From positions 992,001-1,056,000 of the forward strand of contig NZ_CAJGZV010000001.1 of assembly GCF_904846065.1 (NCBI RefSeq): DNA of 64,000 nt. Direction: 5' to 3'. Position 1 is the first letter of the stretch, and each line of letters starts with the position of its first letter. Origin of the DNA: Psychrobacter immobilis. GTDB lineage: Bacteria > Pseudomonadota > Gammaproteobacteria > Pseudomonadales > Moraxellaceae. A program made the translations under genes and the position numbers. Below the pieces are notes generated by a model. The model did no database searches, was not told where the DNA came from, and was given only the letters and a program-made list of their open reading frames with translations. Of this stretch, positions 44,342 to 52,798 are shown piece by piece.

Positions 44342-45949
44342 ATGCCCAACACTTCTACCGAGTCGGTTAATACGACTGTTACTACCTCACCGTCAACTTC
44401 TACGCCAACAGATTCTATGTTAAAAGACACTGCCACCGTTTTTAATCCTGCCAAACCAAAGATAGCACAAGACAATCAGGCAGATGTTAGTCAAGCAAAC
44501 ACTAACCAACCTTACCATCATAAAGCCAACCACAATCAAAACCGTAGCATTGAGCAAAGCAGCGATGTGACTTCAGGTGCTTTATCGACTGAAAATGCGC
44601 CAGTGAATGCAGTGCCAAAGATTGGATTTGTGTCACTAGGTTGCCCAAAAGCTTTAGTCGATAGTGAGCGCATTATCACTGAGCTTAGCCGTGATGGTTA
44701 TCAAGTGGCGAGTGATTACGAAGGTGCAGATTTGGTTGTCGTGAATACTTGCGGTTTTATTGAGTCCGCAGTACAAGAGTCGCTTGATGCCATCGGCGAA
44801 GCGATTAGCAAAAACGGTAAAGTCATCGTCACAGGTTGCTTGGGTAAAGAGGCGGATAAAATCCGTGAAATGCATCCCGCTGTCTTGGCAGTAACTGGCG
44901 CTCATGCTTATGATGAGGTCATTAGAGCCGTTTCGCTGCATGTGCCCAAGCCTGACCGCAGTCAGGACGCTAGTTATGATCCAAAGATAGATTTGATTAA
45001 TGAAGCGGGTATCAAATTGACGCCAAGCCATTATGCTTATCTAAAAATATCGGAAGGCTGTAACCATCGTTGTACTTTCTGCATCATTCCAAGCTTACGT
45101 GGAGACTTGGTTTCACGTCCGATTGACAGTGTGATGAATGAAGCGTTGGCGCTGAAAAATGCTGGCGTGAAAGAATTGCTTATTATTTCGCAAGATACCT
45201 CTGCTTATGGACTGGATTTGAAATATAAGACCAGCTTTTGGAATGGTATGCCGCTGAAGTCGAAGTTTTATGACTTGTGCCAAGCCTTAAATGACTTAGG
45301 CATTTGGGTGCGCCTGCATTACGTCTATCCGTATCCGCATGTCGATAAAGTGGTTGAGCTAATGGGCGAGAAAAAGCTACTGCCTTATCTCGACATTCCG
45401 TTTCAACATGCCAGCCACAGCATCCTAAAAGCGATGAAACGCCCAGCTCATAGCGAAAATACCTTGGCACGTATCCATGCATGGCGTGAGATTTGTCCAG
45501 ATATCGTCATTCGCTCAACCTTCGTTGTGGGCTTCCCTGGCGAGACAGAAGAAGATTTCCAATGCTTGCTTGATTGGTTAGTAGAAGCTCGCCTTGATCG
45601 CGTTGGTGCGTTTACTTACTCAGAAGTCGAAGGCGCAGTGGCTAATGACCTGCCAAATCATGTGCCAGAAGAGATTAAGCAAGAACGCTATGAGCGTTTG
45701 ATGACGCTGCAACAAGACATCTCAGCGCAAAAGCTACAAGAGAAAGTCGGTAAAACCTTGATGGTATTGGTCGATGAAATTGATAGTGAAGAGGGCATTG
45801 CTATTTGTCGTAGCTATGCTGACGCACCAGAGATTGACGGTCACGTCTACGTTGATGAGATTACCGCGCAAGTTAAGGTCGGACAATTCCTAACAGTTAC
45901 GATTGATGACGCTAGCGAATATGATTTGTTTGCCAGTTACAAAGGCTAA
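44342..45949 (+). CDS. rimO: Ribosomal protein S12 methylthiotransferase RimO
   Basis: RimO adds a methylthio group to an aspartate of ribosomal protein S12. The N-terminal cluster-binding domain has Cys in [16 protein letters not shown] and TGCLGK. The radical SAM motif CxxxCxxC is C240-C244-C247, and a TRAM domain ends the protein. The conserved core begins only near residue 93, so there is a Thr/Asn/Gln-rich extension of about 90 residues absent from E. coli RimO. The ATG at 44342 is favoured by an AAGG site; in-frame starts at 44288 and 44306 would lengthen it further. Position 3 of the usual PKNLVDSE motif is Ala instead of Asn. Confidence 0.94.
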   Translation: MPNTSTESVNTTVTTSPSTSTPTDSMLKDTATVFNPAKPKIAQDNQADVSQANTNQPYHHKANHNQNRSIEQSSDVTSGALSTENAPVNAVPKIGFVSLGCPKALVDSERIITELSRDGYQVASDYEGADLVVVNTCGFIESAVQESLDAIGEAISKNGKVIVTGCLGKEADKIREMHPAVLAVTGAHAYDEVIRAVSLHVPKPDRSQDASYDPKIDLINEAGIKLTPSHYAYLKISEGCNHRCTFCIIPSLRGDLVSRPIDSVMNEALALKNAGVKELLIISQDTSAYGLDLKYKTSFWNGMPLKSKFYDLCQALNDLGIWVRLHYVYPYPHVDKVVELMGEKKLLPYLDIPFQHASHSILKAMKRPAHSENTLARIHAWREICPDIVIRSTFVVGFPGETEEDFQCLLDWLVEARLDRVGAFTYSEVEGAVANDLPNHVPEEIKQERYERLMTLQQDISAQKLQEKVGKTLMVLVDEIDSEEGIAICRSYADAPEIDGHVYVDEITAQVKVGQFLTVTIDDASEYDLFASYKG

Positions 45950-45989
45950 GCAGTCACTGTAGCTGATTAGTCACTACAATATACGAGTG

Positions 45990-46016
45990 AAAATTGCCCA
46001 ATCGCGGGCAGTTTTT
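45990..46016 (+). terminator. Intrinsic terminator after rimO
   Basis: AAAATTGCCC and GGGCAGTTTT pair (one G-T) around ATCGC-type loop and end in a T5 run. Confidence 0.82.
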
Positions 46017-46177
46017 GCTACAATTAGCACAATTTAGCCTTTTTACACGTTTGTCATCAGTTGCGGTGCTTCCTATATAGTACCTCGGTGATGACACTTC
46101 GAGTAAATTCGAAGGCAAACTCTATTTGTGTTTTACCGCTCATTTTAATTATAATTTAATGCTAACAAGGTGACCTC

Positions 46178-46903
46178 ATGTCTGACAAAAACCCGCGTTA
46201 CTCTCGTATCTTGCTGAAACTCTCTGGTGAAGCCTTAGCTGGTGGCAAAGAGATGGGAATTGATAGCGAAGTGCTCGATAAGATGAGCTTGTCTATCGCC
46301 CATTTGCGTGGTCTTGGTGTTCAAGTCGGTATCGTGGTCGGCGGCGGTAACTTATATCGCGGCGCGCAATTGCAACAAGAAGGCTTAGTCGGCCGTGTGA
46401 CTGGTGATCAAATGGGTATGTTAGCAACCGTTATGAACGGTCTGGCGATGCGTGATGCGCTTGAGCGCCGCAATATTAAAACCCGCCTGATGTCAGCCTT
46501 GCCAATCGGTGAAGTGACCGAAAGCTATAGCAGCCGTAATGCCATTCGCTATCTCAAAAATGGTGAAGTATGTATCTTTGTTGCTGGTACGGGCAACCCT
46601 TTCTTTACCACTGATACAGCCGCTTGCTTACGTGGTATTGAAATTGAAGCTGGCTTGATTTTAAAAGCCACCAAAGTAGATGGCGTTTATGACAAAGACC
46701 CAAGCTTACATGACGATGCAGTTAAATATGATGGCTTGACCTTTGATGAAGTGTTAGAGCAAAAGCTTGGCGTGATGGATTTAACTGCCATTGCCTTATG
46801 CCGCGAGCACAACGTGCCGCTACAAGTGTTTGATATGACCAAGCCTAATGCGTTATTAAACGTCATTATGGGCGAAAATGAAGGCACGCGCGTTTATCAC
46901 TGA
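46178..46903 (+). CDS. pyrH: Uridylate kinase (UMP kinase)
   Basis: PyrH phosphorylates UMP to UDP; the bacterial enzyme is a hexamer of the amino acid kinase family. The N-terminus has KLSGEALAG (phosphate binding), GGGN near 54-57, TGDQMGM and [13 protein letters not shown] (UMP/ATP site). Length 241 is typical. It begins the conserved pyrH-frr-uppS-cdsA order; rpsB and tsf, which usually precede it, are not in this window, where rimO stands instead. Confidence 0.97.
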   Translation: MSDKNPRYSRILLKLSGEALAGGKEMGIDSEVLDKMSLSIAHLRGLGVQVGIVVGGGNLYRGAQLQQEGLVGRVTGDQMGMLATVMNGLAMRDALERRNIKTRLMSALPIGEVTESYSSRNAIRYLKNGEVCIFVAGTGNPFFTTDTAACLRGIEIEAGLILKATKVDGVYDKDPSLHDDAVKYDGLTFDEVLEQKLGVMDLTAIALCREHNVPLQVFDMTKPNALLNVIMGENEGTRVYH

Positions 46904-47075
46904 TTTGCCTGAATACTCTAAACGCTCTGAACGCCCTAAATATTAATACGAGAATACCAGTTATTAAAATTAGATTGGTCGCTAATAACTACCAGTCGCT
47001 AATAATTAATAGTGAACACCCGTATATTTACTAACAAATGAATGATTTATCGATAGCGATAAATAAGGATATCTA

Positions 47076-47630
47076 ATGATCAAAGAGATTAAGCAAGACG
47101 GCGAAGCGCGTATGCAAAAAACCTTGGAAGCGCTTGAGAGCACTTTTAGCAAAGTCCGTACAGGGCGCGCACATCCGGGTATGTTGTCAGGCGTGATGGT
47201 TAGCTACTACGGGTCGCCTACACCTTTGAATCAAGTGGCGAGTGTCAACGTTGAAGACTCACGTACGCTCATGGTTCAGCCGTTTGACCGTACCATGGTA
47301 CAAGCAATTGACAAGGCCATTCGCGAAGCAGATTTGGGTCTCAACCCAGTGACCGCCGATGTGATTCGTGTGCCAATGCCAGCATTGACAGAAGAGACAC
47401 GCCGCGACATGCAAAAGCTTGCGCGTGGAGAAGCAGAAAGTAGCCGTGTTTCTATCCGTAATATTCGCCGTGACATGATGAATGACATCAAAGAATTGGC
47501 CAAAGAAAAAGAGATCTCAGAAGACGACGAGCGCCGCGCGAGTGATGATATTCAAAAAATCACTGACAAGTATATCGAAACCATCGATAAACGTTTGAGC
47601 AAAAAAGAAACTGACTTGATGGACGTATAA
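47076..47630 (+). CDS. frr: Ribosome recycling factor
   Basis: RRF with EF-G splits the post-termination ribosome. The 184-residue protein has the family landmarks: [14 protein letters not shown], a beta domain with [14 protein letters not shown], and the long C-terminal helix with [18 protein letters not shown] lies just before the ATG. Confidence 0.97.
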   Translation: MIKEIKQDGEARMQKTLEALESTFSKVRTGRAHPGMLSGVMVSYYGSPTPLNQVASVNVEDSRTLMVQPFDRTMVQAIDKAIREADLGLNPVTADVIRVPMPALTEETRRDMQKLARGEAESSRVSIRNIRRDMMNDIKELAKEKEISEDDERRASDDIQKITDKYIETIDKRLSKKETDLMDV

Positions 47631-47682
47631 AGCACTGGTTTTTCGATCATTTTAGAAAAAATTCGTTATGTCATATCCTTAT

Positions 47683-47721
47683 AATAAGCAGCCAATCTGT
47701 CAGTACTATTGGCTGCTTATT
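47683..47721 (+). terminator. Intrinsic terminator after frr
   Basis: AATAAGCAGCCAAT (47683-47696) and ATTGGCTGCTTATT (47708-47721) form a 14-bp perfect stem with only a short T-rich tail. The rest of 47631-47942 is spacer, presumably with the uppS promoter. Confidence 0.78.
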
Positions 47722-47942
47722 ATTGTGTAGACGGTACCGATAATAGCGTCAATGTTATATCAATCGGATACGGCAATAGGCTTTCTCAGATTTGTAAACT
47801 GTATTTTATAAGCGCTATTTTGCAAACTAAATCACGCCCATAGACGGGTTTATGATAAGTTTGTGAATTATGGTTATGACGCTTTCTAATCGTTATCGCA
47901 GCCGTTATTATTATTTTACCTTAACAATAAGCACTTTCGCCT

Positions 47943-48701
47943 ATGTCCACTTCAGCCGTTTTGGCTCCTGATCTTCTTCCACGCCACATCGCTATCATCA
48001 TGGATGGCAATAATCGTTATGGTAAAGCCAATGATTTGGGCAAAGGCCAAGGGCATGTGGCTGGCAAAGATGCACTCGATCCTATCGTCGAGTATTGCGT
48101 CAATACGGGTATCGAGGTATTAACGGTATTTGCATTTTCTAGTGAGAATTGGCAACGCCCGCCCAGTGAGGTGGCACTACTTATGCAACTGTTAGCTTCG
48201 ACTATTCATGAGCAAATACCACGCATGAATGAGTATCGTATTCGTCTGCGTTTTATTGGTGACCGCAGTCAGCTGAGTGATGATTTGCAAGCATTAATGG
48301 CGGATGCTGAAGCGAAAACAGCAAACTTTGAAGCCATGACTCTAGTCATTGCTATCAGTTATGGTGGGCAATGGGATATTGCCCATGCGGCAAAACAGCT
48401 GGCGCAGCAAGTAGAGGCTGGTCAGTTACGTGCTAATGATATTAACAAAGAATTGCTCGGTAACTATGTGCAATTAGCAGATGCACCAGCAGTAGATATG
48501 CTGATACGCACGGGCGGTGAATACCGAATTTCTAACTTTTTATTGTGGCAGTCAGCCTATGCTGAGCTATTCTTTACCCAGACATTATGGCCAAATTTTG
48601 CAGCCGATGAGCTGTCAGCAATGGTAAAAGAGTTCGCTCAGCGGCAGCGCCGTTTTGGCAAAACCAGTGAGCAGATAGTGATAGAGCAAGCAAGTCGTTA
48701 A
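47943..48701 (+). CDS. uppS: Undecaprenyl diphosphate synthase (cis-prenyltransferase)
   Basis: UppS elongates farnesyl diphosphate with isopentenyl diphosphate to C55-PP, the lipid carrier for peptidoglycan and O-antigen. The catalytic Asp21 begins the motif, here DGNNRYGK; most species have DGNGRWAK, so two normally conserved residues (Gly to Asn, Trp to Tyr) differ. FAFSSENWQRP, the IRTGGEYRISNFLLWQ substrate loop and the C-terminal RFGK stretch are intact. Length 252 is typical. Confidence 0.95.
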   Translation: MSTSAVLAPDLLPRHIAIIMDGNNRYGKANDLGKGQGHVAGKDALDPIVEYCVNTGIEVLTVFAFSSENWQRPPSEVALLMQLLASTIHEQIPRMNEYRIRLRFIGDRSQLSDDLQALMADAEAKTANFEAMTLVIAISYGGQWDIAHAAKQLAQQVEAGQLRANDINKELLGNYVQLADAPAVDMLIRTGGEYRISNFLLWQSAYAELFFTQTLWPNFAADELSAMVKEFAQRQRRFGKTSEQIVIEQASR

Positions 48702-48902
48702 TGGTGTTAAGCATTTGCCTGTTATTTTGTAAAGGAAAAAGCTCTTACAAAGCCGCTATCGTATAAGTAGTTAATATTGCTTGTTTGTGAAATAATAAAC
48801 CGCGTCAATAAGCGTCAACTGCTATTAGTGGGCTATTGTAGATTAGCTGCTATAATGCACGTTTTGACCATGCGTTTTTCATTATTATAAGGCTCAATAA
48901 GT

Positions 48903-49712
48903 ATGTGGCAACGAATTAAGACGGCAGTTGTTCTCGTTATTATCGTTGGTATTGCAATGTTTGCGAGCCAAACTCCTATTTTATTTGCACCGCTGTTAGC
49001 GATTGGCGTCATTATCGCCGCTCACGAATGGACTAAGCTGATGCCCAAGTGGCGTCATCCTGCGCTGTTTGTGCTATTGGTTTTGGTGTTGACCCTAATA
49101 TCACTCATGTTTAAAGTGACATGGCTGTTTTGGTGGGTGGCTTCATTGGCTATATGGCTAATGGCGCTGTCTTGGGTGCGAGTGTTCCCAACTCATACCA
49201 ATTGGTATGGCAAAAAACTGGCATTGATGGGTGCGGTGATATTGACCGCATCGATTACGGCGATGTTTTATTTGTGGCAATTGTCAGCATGGTGGTTGCT
49301 CTATGTGTTTCTCTTGGTCTGGTGTGCAGATAGTGGCGCTTATTTTGTGGGGCGTAAGCTCGGTCGCCGCAAAATGGCACCGAACGTCTCACCCAATAAA
49401 AGTATGGAAGGGCTGGCTGGTGGCTTGGTCACCGGTCTGCTCGTGGTCATTGCCATCAGTGTATTTAAGTTACAATTGACGGGCGCTGCGCTCATTGCCT
49501 TTGTGTCATTGTCGGCAATAACAATTTTAGCCTCGGTACTTGGTGATTTATTTGAGTCGATGCTTAAGCGCCGCGCTGATGTCAAAGATTCAGGAACGAT
49601 TTTACCGGGGCATGGCGGCGTGCTTGACCGTATCGACTCACTGCTCTCTGCCACACCGATATTTGCGCTTGGTTTTTGGGTGATACAGCAGTTAGGTTTG
49701 ATAGTGGTTTAG
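48903..49712 (+). CDS. cdsA: Phosphatidate cytidylyltransferase
   Basis: CdsA makes CDP-diacylglycerol, the common precursor of phospholipids, in the inner membrane. The 269-residue protein has about seven to eight membrane spans. The C-terminal signature is clear: an SMLKRRADVKDSG segment followed by PGHGGVLDRID, with the catalytic Asp residues in it. Acts upstream of cardiolipin synthase, also encoded here. Confidence 0.95.
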   Translation: MWQRIKTAVVLVIIVGIAMFASQTPILFAPLLAIGVIIAAHEWTKLMPKWRHPALFVLLVLVLTLISLMFKVTWLFWWVASLAIWLMALSWVRVFPTHTNWYGKKLALMGAVILTASITAMFYLWQLSAWWLLYVFLLVWCADSGAYFVGRKLGRRKMAPNVSPNKSMEGLAGGLVTGLLVVIAISVFKLQLTGAALIAFVSLSAITILASVLGDLFESMLKRRADVKDSGTILPGHGGVLDRIDSLLSATPIFALGFWVIQQLGLIVV

Positions 49713-49865
49713 GACTGAAAAAATAATTCATAGACGATGATACGCCCTAATTATAGTAGTTAAGATGAGTGACTAGTCAATACATTGGATATCGTCCATC
49801 TCTTATTTATCAGACGTTTTATCGATTTCTTATTTAATTTTTTAGATTATCATTTACAGGCACTG

Positions 49866-51074
49866 ATGGTTATGACGCAACGCATCGCCGTACTAGGCGC
49901 GACAGGTTCGATTGGCGATAGCACGTTAGCAATATTAGCGGCGCAACCACAGCTTTACACAGTCTATGCTCTGTCAGGCTATCACCGTTTAGAGAAACTG
50001 TTTGCACTTTGCCAGCAGTTTTTGCCAAAGCGCGTTAGCGTACCGACCGCCGCAGTCGATGATTTTGCCCAGCGACTCCGTGCGGCAGGTCTTGACATCG
50101 ATGTGGTAGGCGGCGAAGCAGGGCTGGTCGACATTGCCACTGATTCGCAGACGGATACCGTTGTCGCTGCGATCGTAGGCGCAGCTGGTCTGCCTTCTAC
50201 TTTAGCCGCTGCTCGTGCAGGTAAGCGTATTTTACTGGCGAATAAAGAAGCGCTGGTGATGGCAGGGCAAGTGATGATTACTGCCGTCAAAACGCATAAC
50301 GCTACTTTGCTACCGCTTGACTCTGAGCACAACGCTATTTTTCAGTGTTTACCACTGGCTATTCAGCAGGACAATACCCAAATTCATCAGCCAAATCACG
50401 GCGTGCGCAAGCTATGGTTAACGGCCTCTGGTGGACCATTTTTGCAAAAATCGTTTGCGCAGATGCAGCACGCGAGCGTCGCTGAAGCGGTCAAACATCC
50501 AAATTGGTCAATGGGTCAAAAGATATCTGTCGACTCAGCTACGATGATGAATAAAGGGCTTGAGTTGATTGAAGCCTGCCATTTGTTTGATTTGCCTGAA
50601 AATAAGATAAATGTGGTGATTCATCCACAAAGTATCATTCACTCAATGGTAGAATATAGCGATGGTAGCTTTTTGGCGCAGCTCGGCAGTCCCGATATGA
50701 AAACGCCCATTGCCCATGCGCTCAGTTACCCTGATCGTATCGATAGTGGCTCGCAGCCGTTAGACTTATTTGCGCTCAGCGGCTTAGAGTTTATTGAGCC
50801 TGACTTGCAAAAATTTGCGTGTTTACGTTTGGCACGCCAAGCCATGCAAGCGGGCACGCAAGCGACGATTGTCTTAAATGCAGCGAATGAAATTGCGGTG
50901 GCTGCGTTTTTGGCTGGAAAAATTCGCCTGACCGACATTGCTGATATCAATGAGCAGGCTTTGAATGACATACAGCTGCCACCGTTAAATGAAACGGCTG
51001 ACATAGAAGATATACTAGCAATTGATAAAATAGCACGTCACCTTACAGAAAAACTTGTGGCAAAGTTGGTATAA
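49866..51074 (+). CDS. dxr: 1-deoxy-D-xylulose 5-phosphate reductoisomerase
   Basis: Dxr converts DXP to MEP, the committed step of the MEP isoprenoid pathway, using NADPH and a divalent metal. The NADPH-binding GATGSIG lies near the N-terminus, and LANKEALVMAG, PLDSEHNAIFQ (metal site) and the KHPNWSMGQKISVDSATMMNKG stretch (given here in part: the active-site loop near residues 205-225) are intact. The ATG at 49866 is preferred over TTG at 49785, which would add a hydrophobic stretch foreign to the family; AGG lies just upstream. Product length 402. Provides IPP used by UppS, encoded just upstream. Confidence 0.96.
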   Translation: MVMTQRIAVLGATGSIGDSTLAILAAQPQLYTVYALSGYHRLEKLFALCQQFLPKRVSVPTAAVDDFAQRLRAAGLDIDVVGGEAGLVDIATDSQTDTVVAAIVGAAGLPSTLAAARAGKRILLANKEALVMAGQVMITAVKTHNATLLPLDSEHNAIFQCLPLAIQQDNTQIHQPNHGVRKLWLTASGGPFLQKSFAQMQHASVAEAVKHPNWSMGQKISVDSATMMNKGLELIEACHLFDLPENKINVVIHPQSIIHSMVEYSDGSFLAQLGSPDMKTPIAHALSYPDRIDSGSQPLDLFALSGLEFIEPDLQKFACLRLARQAMQAGTQATIVLNAANEIAVAAFLAGKIRLTDIADINEQALNDIQLPPLNETADIEDILAIDKIARHLTEKLVAKLV

Positions 51075-51159
51075 ATGTATCAATAACTGCGTCGTTAAAA
51101 AATGATGTTAATAAAAGATGCAAAGAAAGAATGCTGAGCAATCATACTGAGAAAAGATC

Positions 51160-52536
51160 ATGACGTTTTTATTAACGCTCCTTGCGGCAATATTTGTCTT
51201 AGGTCCGCTTATTGCCTTACATGAGTGGGGACACTATATCGTCGCTCGTCTTTGCGGCGTTAAAGTATTGACCTATTCTATTGGTTTTGGTCCCAAACTC
51301 TTTGGCTGGACGAGCAAAAAAAGCGGTATTGATTATCGCATTTCTGCTTTGCCACTTGGTGGTTATGTCAAAATGCTCGATGAGCGCGAAGGTGAGGTAG
51401 CAAAAGCTGAGCAACATTTGGCGTTTAATCGTCAGCATCCACTAAAAAAGATTGCGATTGTTGCGGCTGGTCCTATTATGAACTTTATCATTGCTATTGC
51501 GCTATTTTGGGTGTTGTTTATGACACCATCAGAGCAGCTGGCGACCAAGATTGGGCAGGTACTACCTGATACGCCTGCTGCTATGGCACAGTTGCCAGTT
51601 GGTGATAAAATCGTTGCGATTGATGGGCATGAGGTACAAACGTGGGAAGGCATCAACTATCGGCTTGCTGGACGGATGGGCGAGACAGATAATGTCAGTA
51701 TTACTCTGCAATCAGAGACACAAGCTGATAATGCAATCAAAACTTATCAAGCGCCCGTAACTCAGTTTATGCAAGGCAGCGCGCAAGGTAAAGATGCGTT
51801 GACCAGCTTTGGCATGCTGCCATGGCAACCAGATATTGCACCGATAGTAGGTGATTTGACCGCTGATGGTGCCGCCAGTCGCCAAGGACTAAAAGTAGGC
51901 GATCGTATTGTTGCTATCAATGATCAACCAATTAAAGATTGGCTCAGTGCCACTCGTATCATCCGCGACAGTCCTGAAACTTTGCTTAACTTCACAGTAT
52001 TGCGTGATGGTAAATCCGTACAGCTTCAGATTATGCCGCAAGGCAAAAAAGACAATTTGGGTAACGATTATGGGCAAATTGGTGCTATGGTAGCGCAGTC
52101 CGAAATTGTTATTCCTGACGCTTACAAGACCACCGTAGTCTATGGTCCCGGTGAGTCATTGGTGAAATCATTTGAGAAAACTGAACAGCTCGCAGTGATG
52201 ACGGTTAGCTCGATGGGCAAGATGCTGTCTGGCATGATTGGTTTGGACAATTTGTCAGGGCCGATTACCATCGCTAAAGTGGCCAAACAGAGTTTTGATA
52301 TCAGTTGGCAGATGGTGTTATCGACGGCGGCTTTGATTAGTTTGAGCCTTGCTGTACTCAATCTTTTACCCATTCCTGTATTGGATGGCGGTCATATTGT
52401 GTATTATCTTATTGAATTGATTCGCGGTAAGCCACTCTCGGAAGGGGTGCAAATGATTGGACTAAATATCGGCTTACTCTTGCTGGCAGGTTTCATGGTG
52501 TTAGCAATTGGTAATGATATTAGTCGGCTGTTTTGA
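51160..52536 (+). CDS. rseP: RIP metalloprotease RseP (site-2 protease)
   Basis: RseP is an inner membrane zinc protease that releases envelope-stress sigma factor by cutting its anti-sigma factor, and also removes leftover signal peptides. The zinc motif HEWGH is at 21-25 in the first membrane span. Two PDZ domains lie in the periplasmic part (about 110-300). The LPIPVLDGGH motif near 407 gives the third zinc ligand. Length 458 is typical. It lies between dxr and bamA, the conserved order. Confidence 0.95.
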   Translation: MTFLLTLLAAIFVLGPLIALHEWGHYIVARLCGVKVLTYSIGFGPKLFGWTSKKSGIDYRISALPLGGYVKMLDEREGEVAKAEQHLAFNRQHPLKKIAIVAAGPIMNFIIAIALFWVLFMTPSEQLATKIGQVLPDTPAAMAQLPVGDKIVAIDGHEVQTWEGINYRLAGRMGETDNVSITLQSETQADNAIKTYQAPVTQFMQGSAQGKDALTSFGMLPWQPDIAPIVGDLTADGAASRQGLKVGDRIVAINDQPIKDWLSATRIIRDSPETLLNFTVLRDGKSVQLQIMPQGKKDNLGNDYGQIGAMVAQSEIVIPDAYKTTVVYGPGESLVKSFEKTEQLAVMTVSSMGKMLSGMIGLDNLSGPITIAKVAKQSFDISWQMVLSTAALISLSLAVLNLLPIPVLDGGHIVYYLIELIRGKPLSEGVQMIGLNIGLLLLAGFMVLAIGNDISRLF

Positions 52537-52605
52537 CCAGCGAATCGCTAATATGATCGATAAGGCACGAGATACTAATGGTTTTACGCCTATTATGGGA
52601 TGATT

Positions 52606-52770
52606 ATGACCATGATAGGTAGCATGCTTTGTATCATGGCCTCTGTACTAATCGTAATTTTTAGTTTATTTTGTGATGCATTTTATATAAAGTGTTCTGA
52701 GTCTGCTGCGTATACGCTTAAATTTCATGCGAAATGCGCTAGACAATATGGGCTTTTTAACTTAACTTAA
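52606..52770 (+). CDS. Possible 54-residue single-span membrane peptide
   Basis: An open frame with a GGGA sequence six bases upstream of its ATG. The first 30 residues are strongly hydrophobic (about residues 4-26, with several Met, Ile and Val), followed by a short Cys-containing hydrophilic tail. It sits in the 256-bp gap between rseP and bamA and does not overlap either. It has no recognised relative and could be a chance frame. Confidence 0.3.
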   Translation: MTMIGSMLCIMASVLIVIFSLFCDAFYIKCSESAAYTLKFHAKCARQYGLFNLT

Positions 52771-52798
52771 GCAAGTTTTTTATTGACGGATAGTGTTT

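Noticed and set aside
44654..45031. 125-codon minus-strand frame inside rimO
   Set aside because: Shadow of the rimO coding frame with no recognisable motifs.
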